From positions 248,001-312,000 of the forward strand of contig NZ_JBHUML010000002.1 in the NCBI RefSeq assembly GCF_042684865.1: a stretch of 64,000 nt of DNA. The letters are read 5' to 3'. Under the pieces are notes generated by a model that was not told the origin of the DNA, did no database searches, and saw only the letters and a program-made list of their open reading frames with translations. The first letter of the stretch is position 1. Each line of letters opens with the position of its first letter. Position numbers and translations under genes: made by a program. Below are positions 23,058-32,476 of this stretch, piece after piece. This stretch comes from Salibacterium lacus (GTDB taxonomy: Bacteria > Bacillota > Bacilli > Bacillales > Marinococcaceae).

Positions 23058-26000
23058 ATGAACGAACGATTGCAGGCAGCGGTCGGGGCAAGGATTGGCG
23101 AATTCAAGCGCAAGATGAAAGAGGTCAATGCCATCACCAAACAAACGGCGATGGGGGCCAGCAAGAAAGTGGACGCCGATACATCGTCCTTTCAGAAGAA
23201 GATGGCGGCGGCCTATGCCACGGCAAAGGCTTTCCCTAAGACAATCACAGTCGAAGTCGAAGCGCGCGTCAATCGGTTCCACGGGGCGATGTCACGACTG
23301 GCCAACGTCATACGCAGTTTTAATGAAGTCACCGCCAACATGATAAGCGGCGGCCTTCTTACCTTCTTCCCGGCATTGGTGCCAGTTATAGCCTCGGCAA
23401 CTGGGGCGCTTGGCGCGATGGGTGTTTCCCTCGGCGTGGTATCTGGTGGTTTGGCTGGACTGGGAAGTTCGGCTGGTATGGCCGGTGCTGGATTTGCCGG
23501 TCTTTTGACGGTGCTGACACCAGCGGTTGCCCGTATTACAGAGGCGCATAAAGCTATCATGGAAGGGAATCGTGTGCTGTCCAGTTACGCCGGGCCGATG
23601 CAGTCTGTATTGCAGCAGGTATTCAACCTCAAGAACCAATTCAGCCAGCTGCAGGAGTCGGTTCGACCGGATTTGTTTGCCGGACTGACGACAGGACTGG
23701 AAGTAGCACAACTGGCACTCACAAGGCTGACACCAGGCATACAGAACATTGTCCAAGTATTCCGTGACCTCATGTCCACGTTTCAAAACACCGTGAAGAA
23801 CGCTTCGGATGTCAGGGCGGCATTCCGTTGGTTCAACGACCGCGCGCCGGAAGCGTTCAGGAACTGGGCGAAAATCGCCGGGAATGCAGTCCGCGGCGTG
23901 GTGAACCTCCTACGTGCGTTTGACCCTGTGGCAAAGTCCATGGAAAAAGGGCTTGGCAGCATGACACAGCGCTTTGCGGAGTGGACAGCCAGCCTCGGGG
24001 AATCCCAAAAATTCCAGCGTTTCATTGATTACGTGCAGACAAACGGGCCGAAACTCGTGTCCATCGTCGGCAACGTCACACAAGGGCTTGTGGGCATGTT
24101 CAGCGCCTTTGCTCCGATGACGGGCGATATGCTTTCCGGATTGCAGAAGATGACCAAGCGATTCAAGGAATGGGGGCAGTCGCTCTCGGGCAACAAGCAA
24201 TTCCAGCAGTTTGCTGACTACATCAGGACGAACGGGCCGAAAGTCATTGACCTCATCGGCAATATCGGAAATTTCCTCGTGGAGATGGGGAAAGCCATGG
24301 CACCCCTCGGTTCTCAACTTCTTGATATGGCGAACGGTTTCCTGAAATGGCTCAACAGCATGATGGAGTCTAACCCTATGATCGGGAAAATCGTGGCAGG
24401 CGCTATCAGTTTGACGGGGGCTATCAAAGCCTTGACGCCTATCATCGTTGCAGTCCGGGCGTTGTTCGGGGGCGCGTTCGGTAAGATGCTCACGAAGTTC
24501 ATCCCATTCCGAACACAGCTTGTCGCCGGGCTAAAAGTGGTCGGCAAACAGATAGGGGCGTTTATGAAGCGAATCCCTATCATGGCCGCAACCCTTATCA
24601 AGAACTTTGCCAAGATGGCGGCGCGTGCCACTGTATGGGCGGCACGCATGGCGGCGCAGTGGGTGATTGCCATGGGGCCGATAGGTTGGATTACCACGGC
24701 GGTTATTGCACTTGTGGCGCTTATTATAGCGAACTGGGATAAGGTCAAAAAGTGGACGAAGAAAGCATGGACGGCTGTATCGACAGCGGTGTCCAATGCC
24801 GTTAATAAAGTTGTAAGCTGGGTTAAAGACCGGTTTCCGGGCGTCTACCAGAACATCAAGAAATACCTGAACATGGCGGAAAAGATTATCAAAGAGGTAT
24901 GGCGCTACATCAAAGAGACGTTCCAGAATGCCATTGACTTTGTGAAAGCATTGGTCAAAGGCGACTTCGAGGGCATGAAAGACGCTATAAAGTCGCAGAT
25001 GGAGAACGCCCGAAAGGCCATATCAACCATATGGAGCGCAATCAAGAAGTTTTTCGGCGATATGCTGAGTCAACTGTGGGATAACGTCAAAGAGACATTT
25101 ACGAGCATCAAAGACAGCATTCAGGAAAAATTGAAAGCGGCTCGCGATGTTGTGCAGTCCGTGTGGCAGTCGATTAAATCACGTATTGAAATGCGACTGA
25201 TACGGATTTGGAACCAGGTCAAAATGAAATTCAATCAGATTAAAACGAGCATACAAGATAACCTGGAACAAGCGAAAAGTACGGTGCAGTCCGTATGGCA
25301 GACGATTAAAGCGTATGTTCGCGGGAACGTAACGAAGATATGGAATATTATCAAAGATAGGTTCCGCAGGGTCGTTAATGCTGTCCGCACCAAAATGAGC
25401 GAAGTGCGGCAGTGGATTGAGGACAAGTGGAATGAGGCCAAGTCCTTCCTGCAAGGAATCAGCTTGATAGACATTGGCAAGAACATCATAGACGGTTTAG
25501 TACAAGGAATTAATAATGCTCTTGGCTCGGTCAAATCAGCCGTATCCGGTCTGGCCGACAAGATACCGGGCTGGTTGAAAAGCAAACTCGGCATTGCCTC
25601 CCCGTCCCGTGTCATCGCGAAACAGGTCGGGCGGTGGATTCCTCTTGGCCTGCGGAAAGGCATGCAGTCCGAGGAAAAAGCCGTCGAGAAAGCCGCGGAC
25701 GAGATGGGAGAGAAAGCCATTCCGGATATGTCCGGGGGACTGGCAAGCAATGAGCGATCCGTCCGGGAATTCGGCGACGAACTGGTGAAAATCAATCAGC
25801 GCACGCAAGACGAGATCCAGCAGGTCAAGAAAGAAGCGCGGCAGGACGACAGCACCGGGCAACAGGACGTGCAGAAAGAAATCGAGGGCATCCTTGACCA
25901 GCGGTTGAGCGATGTGAAGTCCTTTATCTCGAACAAACAGAGTTTGGAACAACTGTCCGTCAAAGATGAAGTGGCGATATGGAAACAAGCCACCGACGCC

Positions 26001-27239
26001 TTTGAAGATGGCACCGACCGCAAACGAGAAGCACACCTTGCGCTACGGGACGCCAAGCGTAAAGTAGACAAGCAGATGCTGCAGTCTGAGATGAACTATC
26101 TCGACCGGAAGAAAAAGGCGGGCGAAATATCGCTTGCCGATGAAGTGCAGATGTTGAATCAGTTAAGCACCAAGTATGCGGAGCATTCCGATAAATACCA
26201 GCAGATACAGGACAGGAAAACGAATACCCTGCAGACCATCAACGACCGGCTGACATCAATCAACGATGAGTACCTGAAAAAGACGAAGGAAGTCAATCAG
26301 GAACTGAAAGACGAACAGAAAAAGCTCACGCAGGAATACAAGAAAGCCGTACAGGACAGAGCGGATGCGCTGTATTCCACGACAGGGTTGTTTGACGAGA
26401 TGACGAGCAACTTTGAAGGTTCCGGCTCCGATCTCATGAAGAATCTGCGCGGACAGGTGCAGGGCTTCAAGCAATGGTCAAAAGATCTTGAGCAATTGTC
26501 TCAACGCGGGTTGGATGAAAGTCTGATCGCAGAATTGCAAGAAATGGGGCCGTCAGCACAGAAAGAAATTGCCGCCCTGAACAAAATGTCCGATAAGCAA
26601 CTAACAAAATACCAAAACTTGTGGCAGGAGAAGTCTCGTCTGGCTCGTGTGCAGGCGGAAAAAGAACTGGAAGGCATGCGCAAAGATACGCAGCAGAAAA
26701 TCAATCAGCTTCGCACACGAAGCAAAGAGCAACTGGAACAGCTCCGTAAAGAGTGGGTGAAGAAGGTTCAGGACGTAACCAACGGAACCTCTGAAGAACT
26801 GTCATCACTCAAACAAATCGGCGCGGATTCCATTCAAGGTCTCATGAACGGCATGGACTCCATGGAAGGGCGTCTCATGCGGAAAGCGCGCTCGATGGCG
26901 CAGGCCGTCAGTCGCGAAATCAGCAGTGCGCTGGAAGTACGCTCCCCGTCTCGTGTGACCATGAAAATCGGCGAATACACCGGGCAGGGACTGGCGAAAG
27001 GTATGGACAAATCCCTTGCCGGTATCAAACGCACATCGCAGGATATGGCGACAGCCGCCATGCCGCAGATGCAGATGCCGAGTGTAGGTTCTGTTCAGCC
27101 GAGCACATCCATCGGAGAATTTTCGGCGTCAGACGAACGCAAGCAGCATGTCACCGTCATGCTGGATAGTGAAGTCATCGGACGCGGTGTAGCACCAGCG
27201 GTCGGGGATGAAATCGCAGTCAGAACCGGGGTGAGATAA
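23058..27239 (+). CDS. Tape measure protein, 1393 aa
   Basis: Sets tail length and enters the cell envelope during ejection. Order: basic coiled-coil start; hydrophobic segments around residues 95-150; a tandem duplication of about 65 residues (MTQRFAEWTASLGESQKFQR and MTKRFKEWGQSLSGNKQFQQ as matching parts, about 23.94-24.33 kb); hydrophobic helices near 450-560 including WVIAMGPIGWITTAVIALV; then a series of similar amphipathic repeats with IWSAIKKFF, VWQSIKSRI, VWQTIKAYV; and a long coiled coil. Two copies of a (S)PSRV...GLxKGM motif occur at about residues 850 and 1295. At about 0.15 nm per residue a tail near 210 nm is predicted. Confidence 0.93.
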   Translation: MNERLQAAVGARIGEFKRKMKEVNAITKQTAMGASKKVDADTSSFQKKMAAAYATAKAFPKTITVEVEARVNRFHGAMSRLANVIRSFNEVTANMISGGLLTFFPALVPVIASATGALGAMGVSLGVVSGGLAGLGSSAGMAGAGFAGLLTVLTPAVARITEAHKAIMEGNRVLSSYAGPMQSVLQQVFNLKNQFSQLQESVRPDLFAGLTTGLEVAQLALTRLTPGIQNIVQVFRDLMSTFQNTVKNASDVRAAFRWFNDRAPEAFRNWAKIAGNAVRGVVNLLRAFDPVAKSMEKGLGSMTQRFAEWTASLGESQKFQRFIDYVQTNGPKLVSIVGNVTQGLVGMFSAFAPMTGDMLSGLQKMTKRFKEWGQSLSGNKQFQQFADYIRTNGPKVIDLIGNIGNFLVEMGKAMAPLGSQLLDMANGFLKWLNSMMESNPMIGKIVAGAISLTGAIKALTPIIVAVRALFGGAFGKMLTKFIPFRTQLVAGLKVVGKQIGAFMKRIPIMAATLIKNFAKMAARATVWAARMAAQWVIAMGPIGWITTAVIALVALIIANWDKVKKWTKKAWTAVSTAVSNAVNKVVSWVKDRFPGVYQNIKKYLNMAEKIIKEVWRYIKETFQNAIDFVKALVKGDFEGMKDAIKSQMENARKAISTIWSAIKKFFGDMLSQLWDNVKETFTSIKDSIQEKLKAARDVVQSVWQSIKSRIEMRLIRIWNQVKMKFNQIKTSIQDNLEQAKSTVQSVWQTIKAYVRGNVTKIWNIIKDRFRRVVNAVRTKMSEVRQWIEDKWNEAKSFLQGISLIDIGKNIIDGLVQGINNALGSVKSAVSGLADKIPGWLKSKLGIASPSRVIAKQVGRWIPLGLRKGMQSEEKAVEKAADEMGEKAIPDMSGGLASNERSVREFGDELVKINQRTQDEIQQVKKEARQDDSTGQQDVQKEIEGILDQRLSDVKSFISNKQSLEQLSVKDEVAIWKQATDAFEDGTDRKREAHLALRDAKRKVDKQMLQSEMNYLDRKKKAGEISLADEVQMLNQLSTKYAEHSDKYQQIQDRKTNTLQTINDRLTSINDEYLKKTKEVNQELKDEQKKLTQEYKKAVQDRADALYSTTGLFDEMTSNFEGSGSDLMKNLRGQVQGFKQWSKDLEQLSQRGLDESLIAELQEMGPSAQKEIAALNKMSDKQLTKYQNLWQEKSRLARVQAEKELEGMRKDTQQKINQLRTRSKEQLEQLRKEWVKKVQDVTNGTSEELSSLKQIGADSIQGLMNGMDSMEGRLMRKARSMAQAVSREISSALEVRSPSRVTMKIGEYTGQGLAKGMDKSLAGIKRTSQDMATAAMPQMQMPSVGSVQPSTSIGEFSASDERKQHVTVMLDSEVIGRGVAPAVGDEIAVRTGVR

Positions 27240-28651
27240 TGAGAGTAGAATTAAACGGAACAACCGTAGAAAATTATCGCACCGGTTCTCTCCGGTTGCC
27301 GGATGAAATCAACAGCCGTCCGGGTGGAAGTATCACCTTCATCCGCAACGACGAGAATTTCACGGTACGGGGCGGGGAATTGATAGCCGTCTATGACGAG
27401 GATGAGGCCCTTGTCTACTCCGGTTACATCTCCCGTCCACGCCGCCGTCCGGCGTTGCATGGTGTAACGGCAGAAATCACCTGTCAATTGCTCGATCAAA
27501 ACGCCAATCTCGACCGGCGGACAGTCGCTGAAACGTATGTGGAGTGGCTCGGTAGTGACATTGTGCAGGATATCCATACCCGATATTTGGCAGATGAGGG
27601 TATCACCATCGGAGAAATTGACATCCCGTATGACAACACTGTCCAAAAGGCGGTGTTCAACTATGTGTCAGTGATGAATTCCTTCGATGACCTCGGCGAC
27701 CTTTTAGGCGCCAATTGGTGGGTGACGCCGAACAAAGAACTGTACTTTGTCTCCCGTGACAACATGAAAGCACCGTGGAGCGTGGACGAAGAAACGCCGT
27801 ATCAGGGGCTGGAAATTGAAACAGACTTGAAATCCTACCGAAACCGGCAGTATCTGCGAGCGGGGCAGGATCAAACCGACCTCCAAACGGAGCAATTTAA
27901 AGGAGATGGCGAAACACAGACTTTTACAGTCGGGTATGAATTGGCGCTGGAACCTACCATCAAAGTAAACGGTGTAGAAAAAGAGGTAGGCATCAAAGAT
28001 GTGGAAGAAGGCAAGCCCTGGTACTGGAACAAAAACAAAGACAAAGTCGTACAGGAAAAAGACAACACACCTTTGTCATCCAGCGACACGCTCACGGTGG
28101 ACTATGTGGGGTACTATCCTATCATCGTAGTAGCAGAGGATGCCGAAGCGATTAGCGATATGAAGGAGAAGCAGGGCGGAACAGGCATCTACGAGAGCGT
28201 GGAGGAAAACAACAACATTGACGACTCCGACCTTGCTCTCGATTTCGCACAAGGGAAACTTAGAAAATTTGCACGTATTAATACAAAAGTGCGATTCCGA
28301 ACGTTTGAGCGCGGACTGAAAGCTGGTCAAATCATCCCTATTCATCTCCCCATTGAGGATTTGGACGGGGATTTTTTAATCACCAAAGTCAATGTGACGT
28401 CAAAGTCAGATGAATTTATTGCCTATGACGTGGAATGCGTGGATGGTGAAGACGTCGGAGGTTGGGAGAAATTCTTTAAAGACTTAGCCCAGCAGAATAA
28501 GACGTTTGTGATACGTGAAAATGAAGTGTTAGTCCGATTGGCGACCATGAGCGAAAAGTGCGGATGGGGCGAGGATATAGGATACACTTATTATGCTTGT
28601 CGATTCCCTAGCACGTCATTGTATCCAGCGAACGACTTTTATCCATGTTAG
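27239..28651 (+). CDS. Tail hub / tail-associated protein, 470 aa
   Basis: Follows the tape measure with TAATG overlap, the place of the baseplate hub or minor tail protein. A beta-rich N-terminus (LNGTTVENYRTGSLRLPDEI, GSITFIRND) resembles a hub domain; later come VFNYVSVMNSFDDLGDLLG and WWVTPNKELYFVSRD as in phage hub proteins that thread the tape measure. The last 50 residues end CRFPSTSLYPANDFYPC. No separate Dit protein is evident, so this protein may combine roles. Confidence 0.65.
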   Translation: MRVELNGTTVENYRTGSLRLPDEINSRPGGSITFIRNDENFTVRGGELIAVYDEDEALVYSGYISRPRRRPALHGVTAEITCQLLDQNANLDRRTVAETYVEWLGSDIVQDIHTRYLADEGITIGEIDIPYDNTVQKAVFNYVSVMNSFDDLGDLLGANWWVTPNKELYFVSRDNMKAPWSVDEETPYQGLEIETDLKSYRNRQYLRAGQDQTDLQTEQFKGDGETQTFTVGYELALEPTIKVNGVEKEVGIKDVEEGKPWYWNKNKDKVVQEKDNTPLSSSDTLTVDYVGYYPIIVVAEDAEAISDMKEKQGGTGIYESVEENNNIDDSDLALDFAQGKLRKFARINTKVRFRTFERGLKAGQIIPIHLPIEDLDGDFLITKVNVTSKSDEFIAYDVECVDGEDVGGWEKFFKDLAQQNKTFVIRENEVLVRLATMSEKCGWGEDIGYTYYACRFPSTSLYPANDFYPC

Positions 28652-28663
28652 TGAGGTGATGTT

Positions 28664-29125
28664 ATGGATTCAGGCTGGAAAGGAACATTTGAAGTGCAAA
28701 TCATGCGAGGCGACAAAATGGAAGTTGAACGATTCCCGAACCTTATCACGGACGCATGGCTGAATACATTACGGGATGCCAGCCTCGGTGATATAAGTAA
28801 TTTAGAAATCAAATATATTGCTCTAGGCGCTGACGGTGGAAGTACACTCACTTTGGAAGAAAGCAATACGAAACTCGGTGACGAGCAATTCCGCAAAGAG
28901 TTTACGAAAATTGAGACAACCGGAACGGGAGAAATCAAGCGCACGGTAAACATCAACAGCGCAGAAGCCAATTTCCATATTAAAGAGATTGGGATATTTG
29001 CAGGGAGTGACGCAACAAGCTCGTCTGATACAGGTATTATGGTGGCTAGAGTGTTCTATGACCGCAACAAGGACGAACTGGAAAGCATTAATATCGTCAG
29101 AACAGATACAGTAGGGAGGTTATAA
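28664..29125 (+). CDS. Tail fibre/baseplate protein, 153 aa
   Basis: The segment IKYIALGADGGSTLTLEESN followed by LGDEQFRKEFTKI is the 'ALGtG..p...tkL.nE..R' pattern of N-terminal domains of phage tail fibres. A later IKEIGIFAG also fits. It is short, so it may be only the attachment part, with the next ORF as tip. GAGGTGATG precedes the ATG. Confidence 0.6.
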   Translation: MDSGWKGTFEVQIMRGDKMEVERFPNLITDAWLNTLRDASLGDISNLEIKYIALGADGGSTLTLEESNTKLGDEQFRKEFTKIETTGTGEIKRTVNINSAEANFHIKEIGIFAGSDATSSSDTGIMVARVFYDRNKDELESINIVRTDTVGRL

Positions 29126-29126
29126 A

Positions 29127-29513
29127 ATGGCTTATACGAAAACAACATTTCAGAATCAAGGCCCTCCTGCGATTAGTGCGGAGGAGTTAAACAAATTTGG
29201 ACAAGGAATTGAAGAAGCACAATACGAAGCTGAACAAAGAATTCCTGTTATAGGAAGTTATACAGGGGACGGCAGTGCCGGTCGGTCAATAGTGGTAGGA
29301 TTCCGTCCAAAGTTCTTGTATATTGTAAACACTAGTATCGCTTGGGGTTGGGTTGCGATTGATGGAGCAGGAGAGTTTCTTGTTCACGAGGCTTCCGGAG
29401 GGCATGCTTACGGGAATAACATCAACCTTACATCTAACGGGTTTGATGTCTACTCAGAAAATATAGATGCTAATAACAACGGTGATGTTTATTATTATTG
29501 TGCGATAGCGTAA
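29127..29513 (+). CDS. Small tail fibre/receptor-binding protein, 128 aa
   Basis: Begins YTKTTFQNQGPPAISAEELN followed by GQGIEEA, the common fibre-anchor start in Gram-positive phages. It continues with SYTGDGSAGRSIVVGFRPK, a tip domain. More AT-rich than the structural genes, as receptor-binding genes often are. GGGAGG precedes the start. Confidence 0.6.
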   Translation: MAYTKTTFQNQGPPAISAEELNKFGQGIEEAQYEAEQRIPVIGSYTGDGSAGRSIVVGFRPKFLYIVNTSIAWGWVAIDGAGEFLVHEASGGHAYGNNINLTSNGFDVYSENIDANNNGDVYYYCAIA

Positions 29514-29534
29514 AAGAAGGAGGTGATTTAATCA

Positions 29535-30080
29535 ATGATAATTAAAAGCAACAAAAGTTTTGAACTTAATTCAGCTTTTCCTGATTCAGATTGGTATAAT
29601 GAAGGGAATTATATTATAGATGAAACGAATCAAGAAAATCAAGATTTGATACAGAAAATAAAAGAACATGCTCCGTACATGGATTTAATTTTAGAAAATG
29701 ACGAAATAATTGATATTAAACCAACCGAAAAACCAATCAAACCGGTTAAAAATCGTAAAATAAAAGAACTATCTTCAAAATGTAAAGAATCAATCGTCTA
29801 TAACTTTGTAGCTTCAAATGGAAACGGATACCGTCTAACGATTGAAGACCAGCTAAACATGCAAGGACAAAAAAGTGAGTTAGACGATGACGGAACGATA
29901 GAAGAAGTTGATTGGATGACCATAGACGACAGTAATGTCACGCACACAAGGGATGAATGGCTAACCATTTATAAGGAAGCCTTTCAGCACAAAAACGACA
30001 GCATCTTCAAAAATAAGCAATTACGCGATCAAGTGAGAGTGTGTGAAACAAAGGAAGAAGTAGAGGCGGTGGAATGGTAA
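29535..30080 (+). CDS. Putative tail-fibre accessory protein, 181 aa
   Basis: AT-rich gene behind a perfect AAGGAGGTGAT. The layout (a short expressed-value style N-terminus, a KPTEKP linker, KIKELSSKCKESIVYNFVAS, then a long helical region) resembles DUF4376-type proteins and fibre-assembly factors found after fibre genes. The assignment is by layout and position. Confidence 0.45.
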   Translation: MIIKSNKSFELNSAFPDSDWYNEGNYIIDETNQENQDLIQKIKEHAPYMDLILENDEIIDIKPTEKPIKPVKNRKIKELSSKCKESIVYNFVASNGNGYRLTIEDQLNMQGQKSELDDDGTIEEVDWMTIDDSNVTHTRDEWLTIYKEAFQHKNDSIFKNKQLRDQVRVCETKEEVEAVEW

Positions 30081-30481
30081 TGGAAGTTATTTTCTCTCGA
30101 AACACTTCCTTGTTGTCACGTTTAATTCAACGATTCACCGGTGGTAAATGGAGTCACAACGCTATCAAAATAGACGACTATCATATCTTAGATTCTCGGT
30201 TTCCGAAAGGCGTACAGATACGACACTTTGACCTAAAAGATTACGAGGTTGTAAAGGTTATGGGAAATGCCGACACGGCGATAAAGCATATTGAGAAGCG
30301 TTATGATGTGCTGAAATTCTTGTGGTACGGAATCCGGTATGGCGACAAGCCTTGGAACAACCCAAGTCAGATGATATGCAGTGAGTTGATTGCAGAGGCG
30401 GCTCATGACAGTAACTTAAAAGGCAAAACGCCAAACGAACAATATAAATATCTCATTAGTGAAGCGTACTCCAGCGAGTAG
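30080..30481 (+). CDS. YiiX-like permuted NlpC/P60 papain-fold protein, 133 aa
   Basis: Matches the layout of permuted papain-like amidases (YaeF/YiiX/DUF830). The histidine lies in GGKWSHNAI (about residues 22-30), and the cysteine in NPSQMICSELIAEAA (about 94-108); the order His before Cys is the permuted one. It is probably a cell-wall peptide hydrolase or lipid-linked acyltransferase-like enzyme. Located between fibre and lysis genes it may aid entry or lysis. ATG 30080 is preferred to 30074 because of spacing from GGCGGTGG. Confidence 0.7.
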   Translation: MEVIFSRNTSLLSRLIQRFTGGKWSHNAIKIDDYHILDSRFPKGVQIRHFDLKDYEVVKVMGNADTAIKHIEKRYDVLKFLWYGIRYGDKPWNNPSQMICSELIAEAAHDSNLKGKTPNEQYKYLISEAYSSE

Positions 30482-30519
30482 GCTTATTTTTATGTAGAGA
30501 GATAGGAAGGGGGCTAACC

Positions 30520-30867
30520 TTGGATGAAATGCAGAAACAGAAGGAGATGGAGGAAATGAAAGAATTTCTGAACATGCTCACGGAGGTGAAAGTCTCACTA
30601 GCGGAACTCAATGGCAAGGTCGATCAGATTACAAACATGAAAGAAACTGTGGAAGAAACAGCCAAGGTTGCCCAAGAAGTGCAGTACAAAGCCGCAGGAA
30701 ATGAGAAAGACATTTCAGACCTGAAAACGAAAGTGGACGAGAAAGCGTCCAGGCATGAGGTGCAGCGTGTCATTAAAGAGCGTGAGAATTGGCTCCGCAA
30801 TCTCCCGGCGTGGGTGGCATCTATCATAGCTTTTGCGGCGCTCTTTCTACAATTTCTGATTCCATAA
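30520..30867 (+). CDS. XhlA-like membrane-associated lysis protein, 115 aa
   Basis: XhlA-type proteins work with holin and amidase in host lysis. A long coiled coil with LNMLTEVKVSLAELNGKVDQ leads to a single C-terminal membrane helix (LPAWVASIIAFAALFLQFLIP). TTG 30520 sits behind AGGAAGGGGG at good distance; ATG 30529 is possible. Confidence 0.8.
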   Translation: MDEMQKQKEMEEMKEFLNMLTEVKVSLAELNGKVDQITNMKETVEETAKVAQEVQYKAAGNEKDISDLKTKVDEKASRHEVQRVIKERENWLRNLPAWVASIIAFAALFLQFLIP

Positions 30868-30883
30868 CTAAAGGAGAGATAAC

Positions 30884-31771
30884 ATGGCAACCGTACAAGA
30901 CTTGAGAGAGCAGACACCGAAACGGTCCGGCCGCCGCAGCGTATCAGCCATCAAAAGAATAGTCCGACACCATTCAGCGTCTCCGGGCGGTGATTTTTTT
31001 ACGTTTTGGAAGAATACTTGGAGCAAGTTCACCCCGTCATGGCAGACCGGAGGATACCACGAAGTCATACTCCGAGACGGCACCGTGCAGGTCTGCTACC
31101 GGCCGACGATGGTCACCAATGGCGTGGGCGGTAACAACAGCTACACGTACCACATCTGCCTGGTCGGGAATGGTTCTTTCACGGACGCCCAGGAGAAAGC
31201 ATGGGATGAGCGTGCCCGCTATGCAATGGAACGTTTTGATCTTGATATCAGCGACATTAGAGGTCACAACGAGATGCCGGATACAGCCACTAGCTGTCCA
31301 GGAATCGACATGGAGAAGGTACGCCGGGCGCTCCGGTCTGGCCAGTCACTCGGCGGCGACAAATCATCTTCTGCAGATCTGCTCACCAATGGCGACCAGG
31401 GCGATGACGTGAGAAAGCTCCAACGGGATTTGATGGCCGCTGGCGAACAGCTGCCGCGCTATGGCGCTGATGGTGATTACGGATCCGAGACAGAAGATGC
31501 CGTCAAAGCATTTCAGGCGCGACACGGACTGACGGTTGACGGCAAGGCTGGGGAAAAGACGCTGGCTAAATTGGCAGACGTGCTGGACAGTGAATCAGAG
31601 ACGTCAGGCAGTACAGAAAACGTACCGCATGACTCACATGAGGAAGCATGGACGTGGGCACAGGAACAAGGCCTCCTGAACGGCGAAAAGCCGCAGGAAC
31701 CAATCACGAGAGAACAGATGGCTACGGTGATGAAACGATATTCTGGAGAGGATGATGAAAATGAAGCGTAA
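30884..31771 (+). CDS. Endolysin: N-acetylmuramoyl-L-alanine amidase with peptidoglycan-binding domain, 295 aa
   Basis: Cleaves the lactam-peptide bond of peptidoglycan to lyse the host. The Amidase_2 domain (about residues 20-150) shows zinc-binding IVRHHSASPGG, YTYHICLVG and GHNEMPDTATSCPG. A peptidoglycan_binding_1 domain follows (about 165-235: GDDVRKLQRDLMAAGEQLP, YGSETEDAVKAFQARHGLTV). The last 40 residues, EEAWTWAQEQGLLNGEKPQE and ITREQMATVMKRY, look like an SLH-type unit. No signal peptide, as expected for a holin-dependent endolysin. Confidence 0.92.
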   Translation: MATVQDLREQTPKRSGRRSVSAIKRIVRHHSASPGGDFFTFWKNTWSKFTPSWQTGGYHEVILRDGTVQVCYRPTMVTNGVGGNNSYTYHICLVGNGSFTDAQEKAWDERARYAMERFDLDISDIRGHNEMPDTATSCPGIDMEKVRRALRSGQSLGGDKSSSADLLTNGDQGDDVRKLQRDLMAAGEQLPRYGADGDYGSETEDAVKAFQARHGLTVDGKAGEKTLAKLADVLDSESETSGSTENVPHDSHEEAWTWAQEQGLLNGEKPQEPITREQMATVMKRYSGEDDENEA

Positions 31772-31994
31772 AGATATTAAGAAGTTGGCCGCACCTATCG
31801 GGTTGATTGTAGGTGCATTGGCATTTAGCTTTTTCGGAGCCGATCAGACCACGGTGAAAGAGGGAGTCGAGACGATCATTATTGCCGCTACCGGTTTGGC
31901 TGCCGCATTTATGAATCCCGATAAAAAGGAAGAACAGCCGAGTGAGGGTGAAGGGGACTATGAATCGAAGCAGCAGAAGGATGTGAGCATATGA
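31761..31994 (+). CDS. Putative holin, about 77 aa
   Basis: A basic N-terminus and two hydrophobic segments (APIGLIVGALAFSFFG and TIIIAATGLAAAFM) are followed by a charged tail. Class II-like holin layout, next to the amidase. In-frame ATGs at 31752, 31755 and 31761 overlap the amidase end; 31761 has the best spacing from GGAGAGG. Confidence 0.75.
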   Translation: MKRKDIKKLAAPIGLIVGALAFSFFGADQTTVKEGVETIIIAATGLAAAFMNPDKKEEQPSEGEGDYESKQQKDVSI

Positions 31995-32203
31995 ATAGCT
32001 ACATTTATTCTTACCACATCCTATCCACCGGAGAGCGCAGCAGGTATGGCATTCCAGCATCCAGTCAGGAAGATGCCGACGCTCGTATCCGCGAGGCGAT
32101 TGCAGACATCGAATTCACGGAGCCGGAGGACGTACAGGGCATCACGCTCGATCGCACCATCACAGAAGATGAGAGTTTTTTCGAGTGTGAGGGCTGTACG
32201 TAA
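31991..32203 (+). CDS. Hypothetical phage protein, 70 aa
   Basis: Unrecognised, ending in FFECEGCT. Coupled to the holin by ATGA and closed by a strong hairpin. Last gene of the late operon. Confidence 0.55.
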   Translation: MNSYIYSYHILSTGERSRYGIPASSQEDADARIREAIADIEFTEPEDVQGITLDRTITEDESFFECEGCT

Positions 32204-32204
32204 C

Positions 32205-32261
32205 GGGGCAGGGCATCCCTGCTCCTACATAAAAATACAGACCGCCCATCTGGACGGCCTG
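32205..32261 (+). terminator. Paired hairpins ending the late operon
   Basis: GGGGCAGGG (32205-32213) pairs with CCCTGCTCC (32217-32225) around a three-base loop. A second, imperfect stem follows at 32238-32261. Neither has a long T run, but the first is very stable and lies right after the last late gene. Confidence 0.5.
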
Positions 32262-32332
32262 CTATCTTACCCATGTACGCTTCCCCTCCTTAGTATACCG
32301 CATTATGCTACAATAGCAACAGGAGGGATAGC

Positions 32333-32476
32333 ATGTACTTTGCACTCATTGCGCCAGCCGGGCACATTACATACTGCCACGGAATCGAACAGGCCACGCG
32401 GCTTATACTGGTCGGATATCGCATACTTGGCAGCGGCGATAACATCAGGGAATTGACCCGGTGGTTTGCTGATTAA
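32333..32476 (+). CDS. Small ORF at the prophage edge with its own promoter, 47 aa
   Basis: Starts MYFALIAPAGHITYCHG and ends IRELTRWFAD. AGGAGGG lies eight bases before the ATG, and a TACAAT/TATGCT -10-like sequence sits 10-20 bases further upstream, so it can be transcribed apart from the late operon. No family recognised. Genes at this place in prophages are often expressed during lysogeny. Confidence 0.55.
   Translation: MYFALIAPAGHITYCHGIEQATRLILVGYRILGSGDNIRELTRWFAD

Noticed and set aside
28648..28971. Minus-strand ORF opposite the fibre gene, and other similar antisense ORFs in the late region
   Set aside because: All are Ser/Leu-rich shadows of + strand genes with no start signals.
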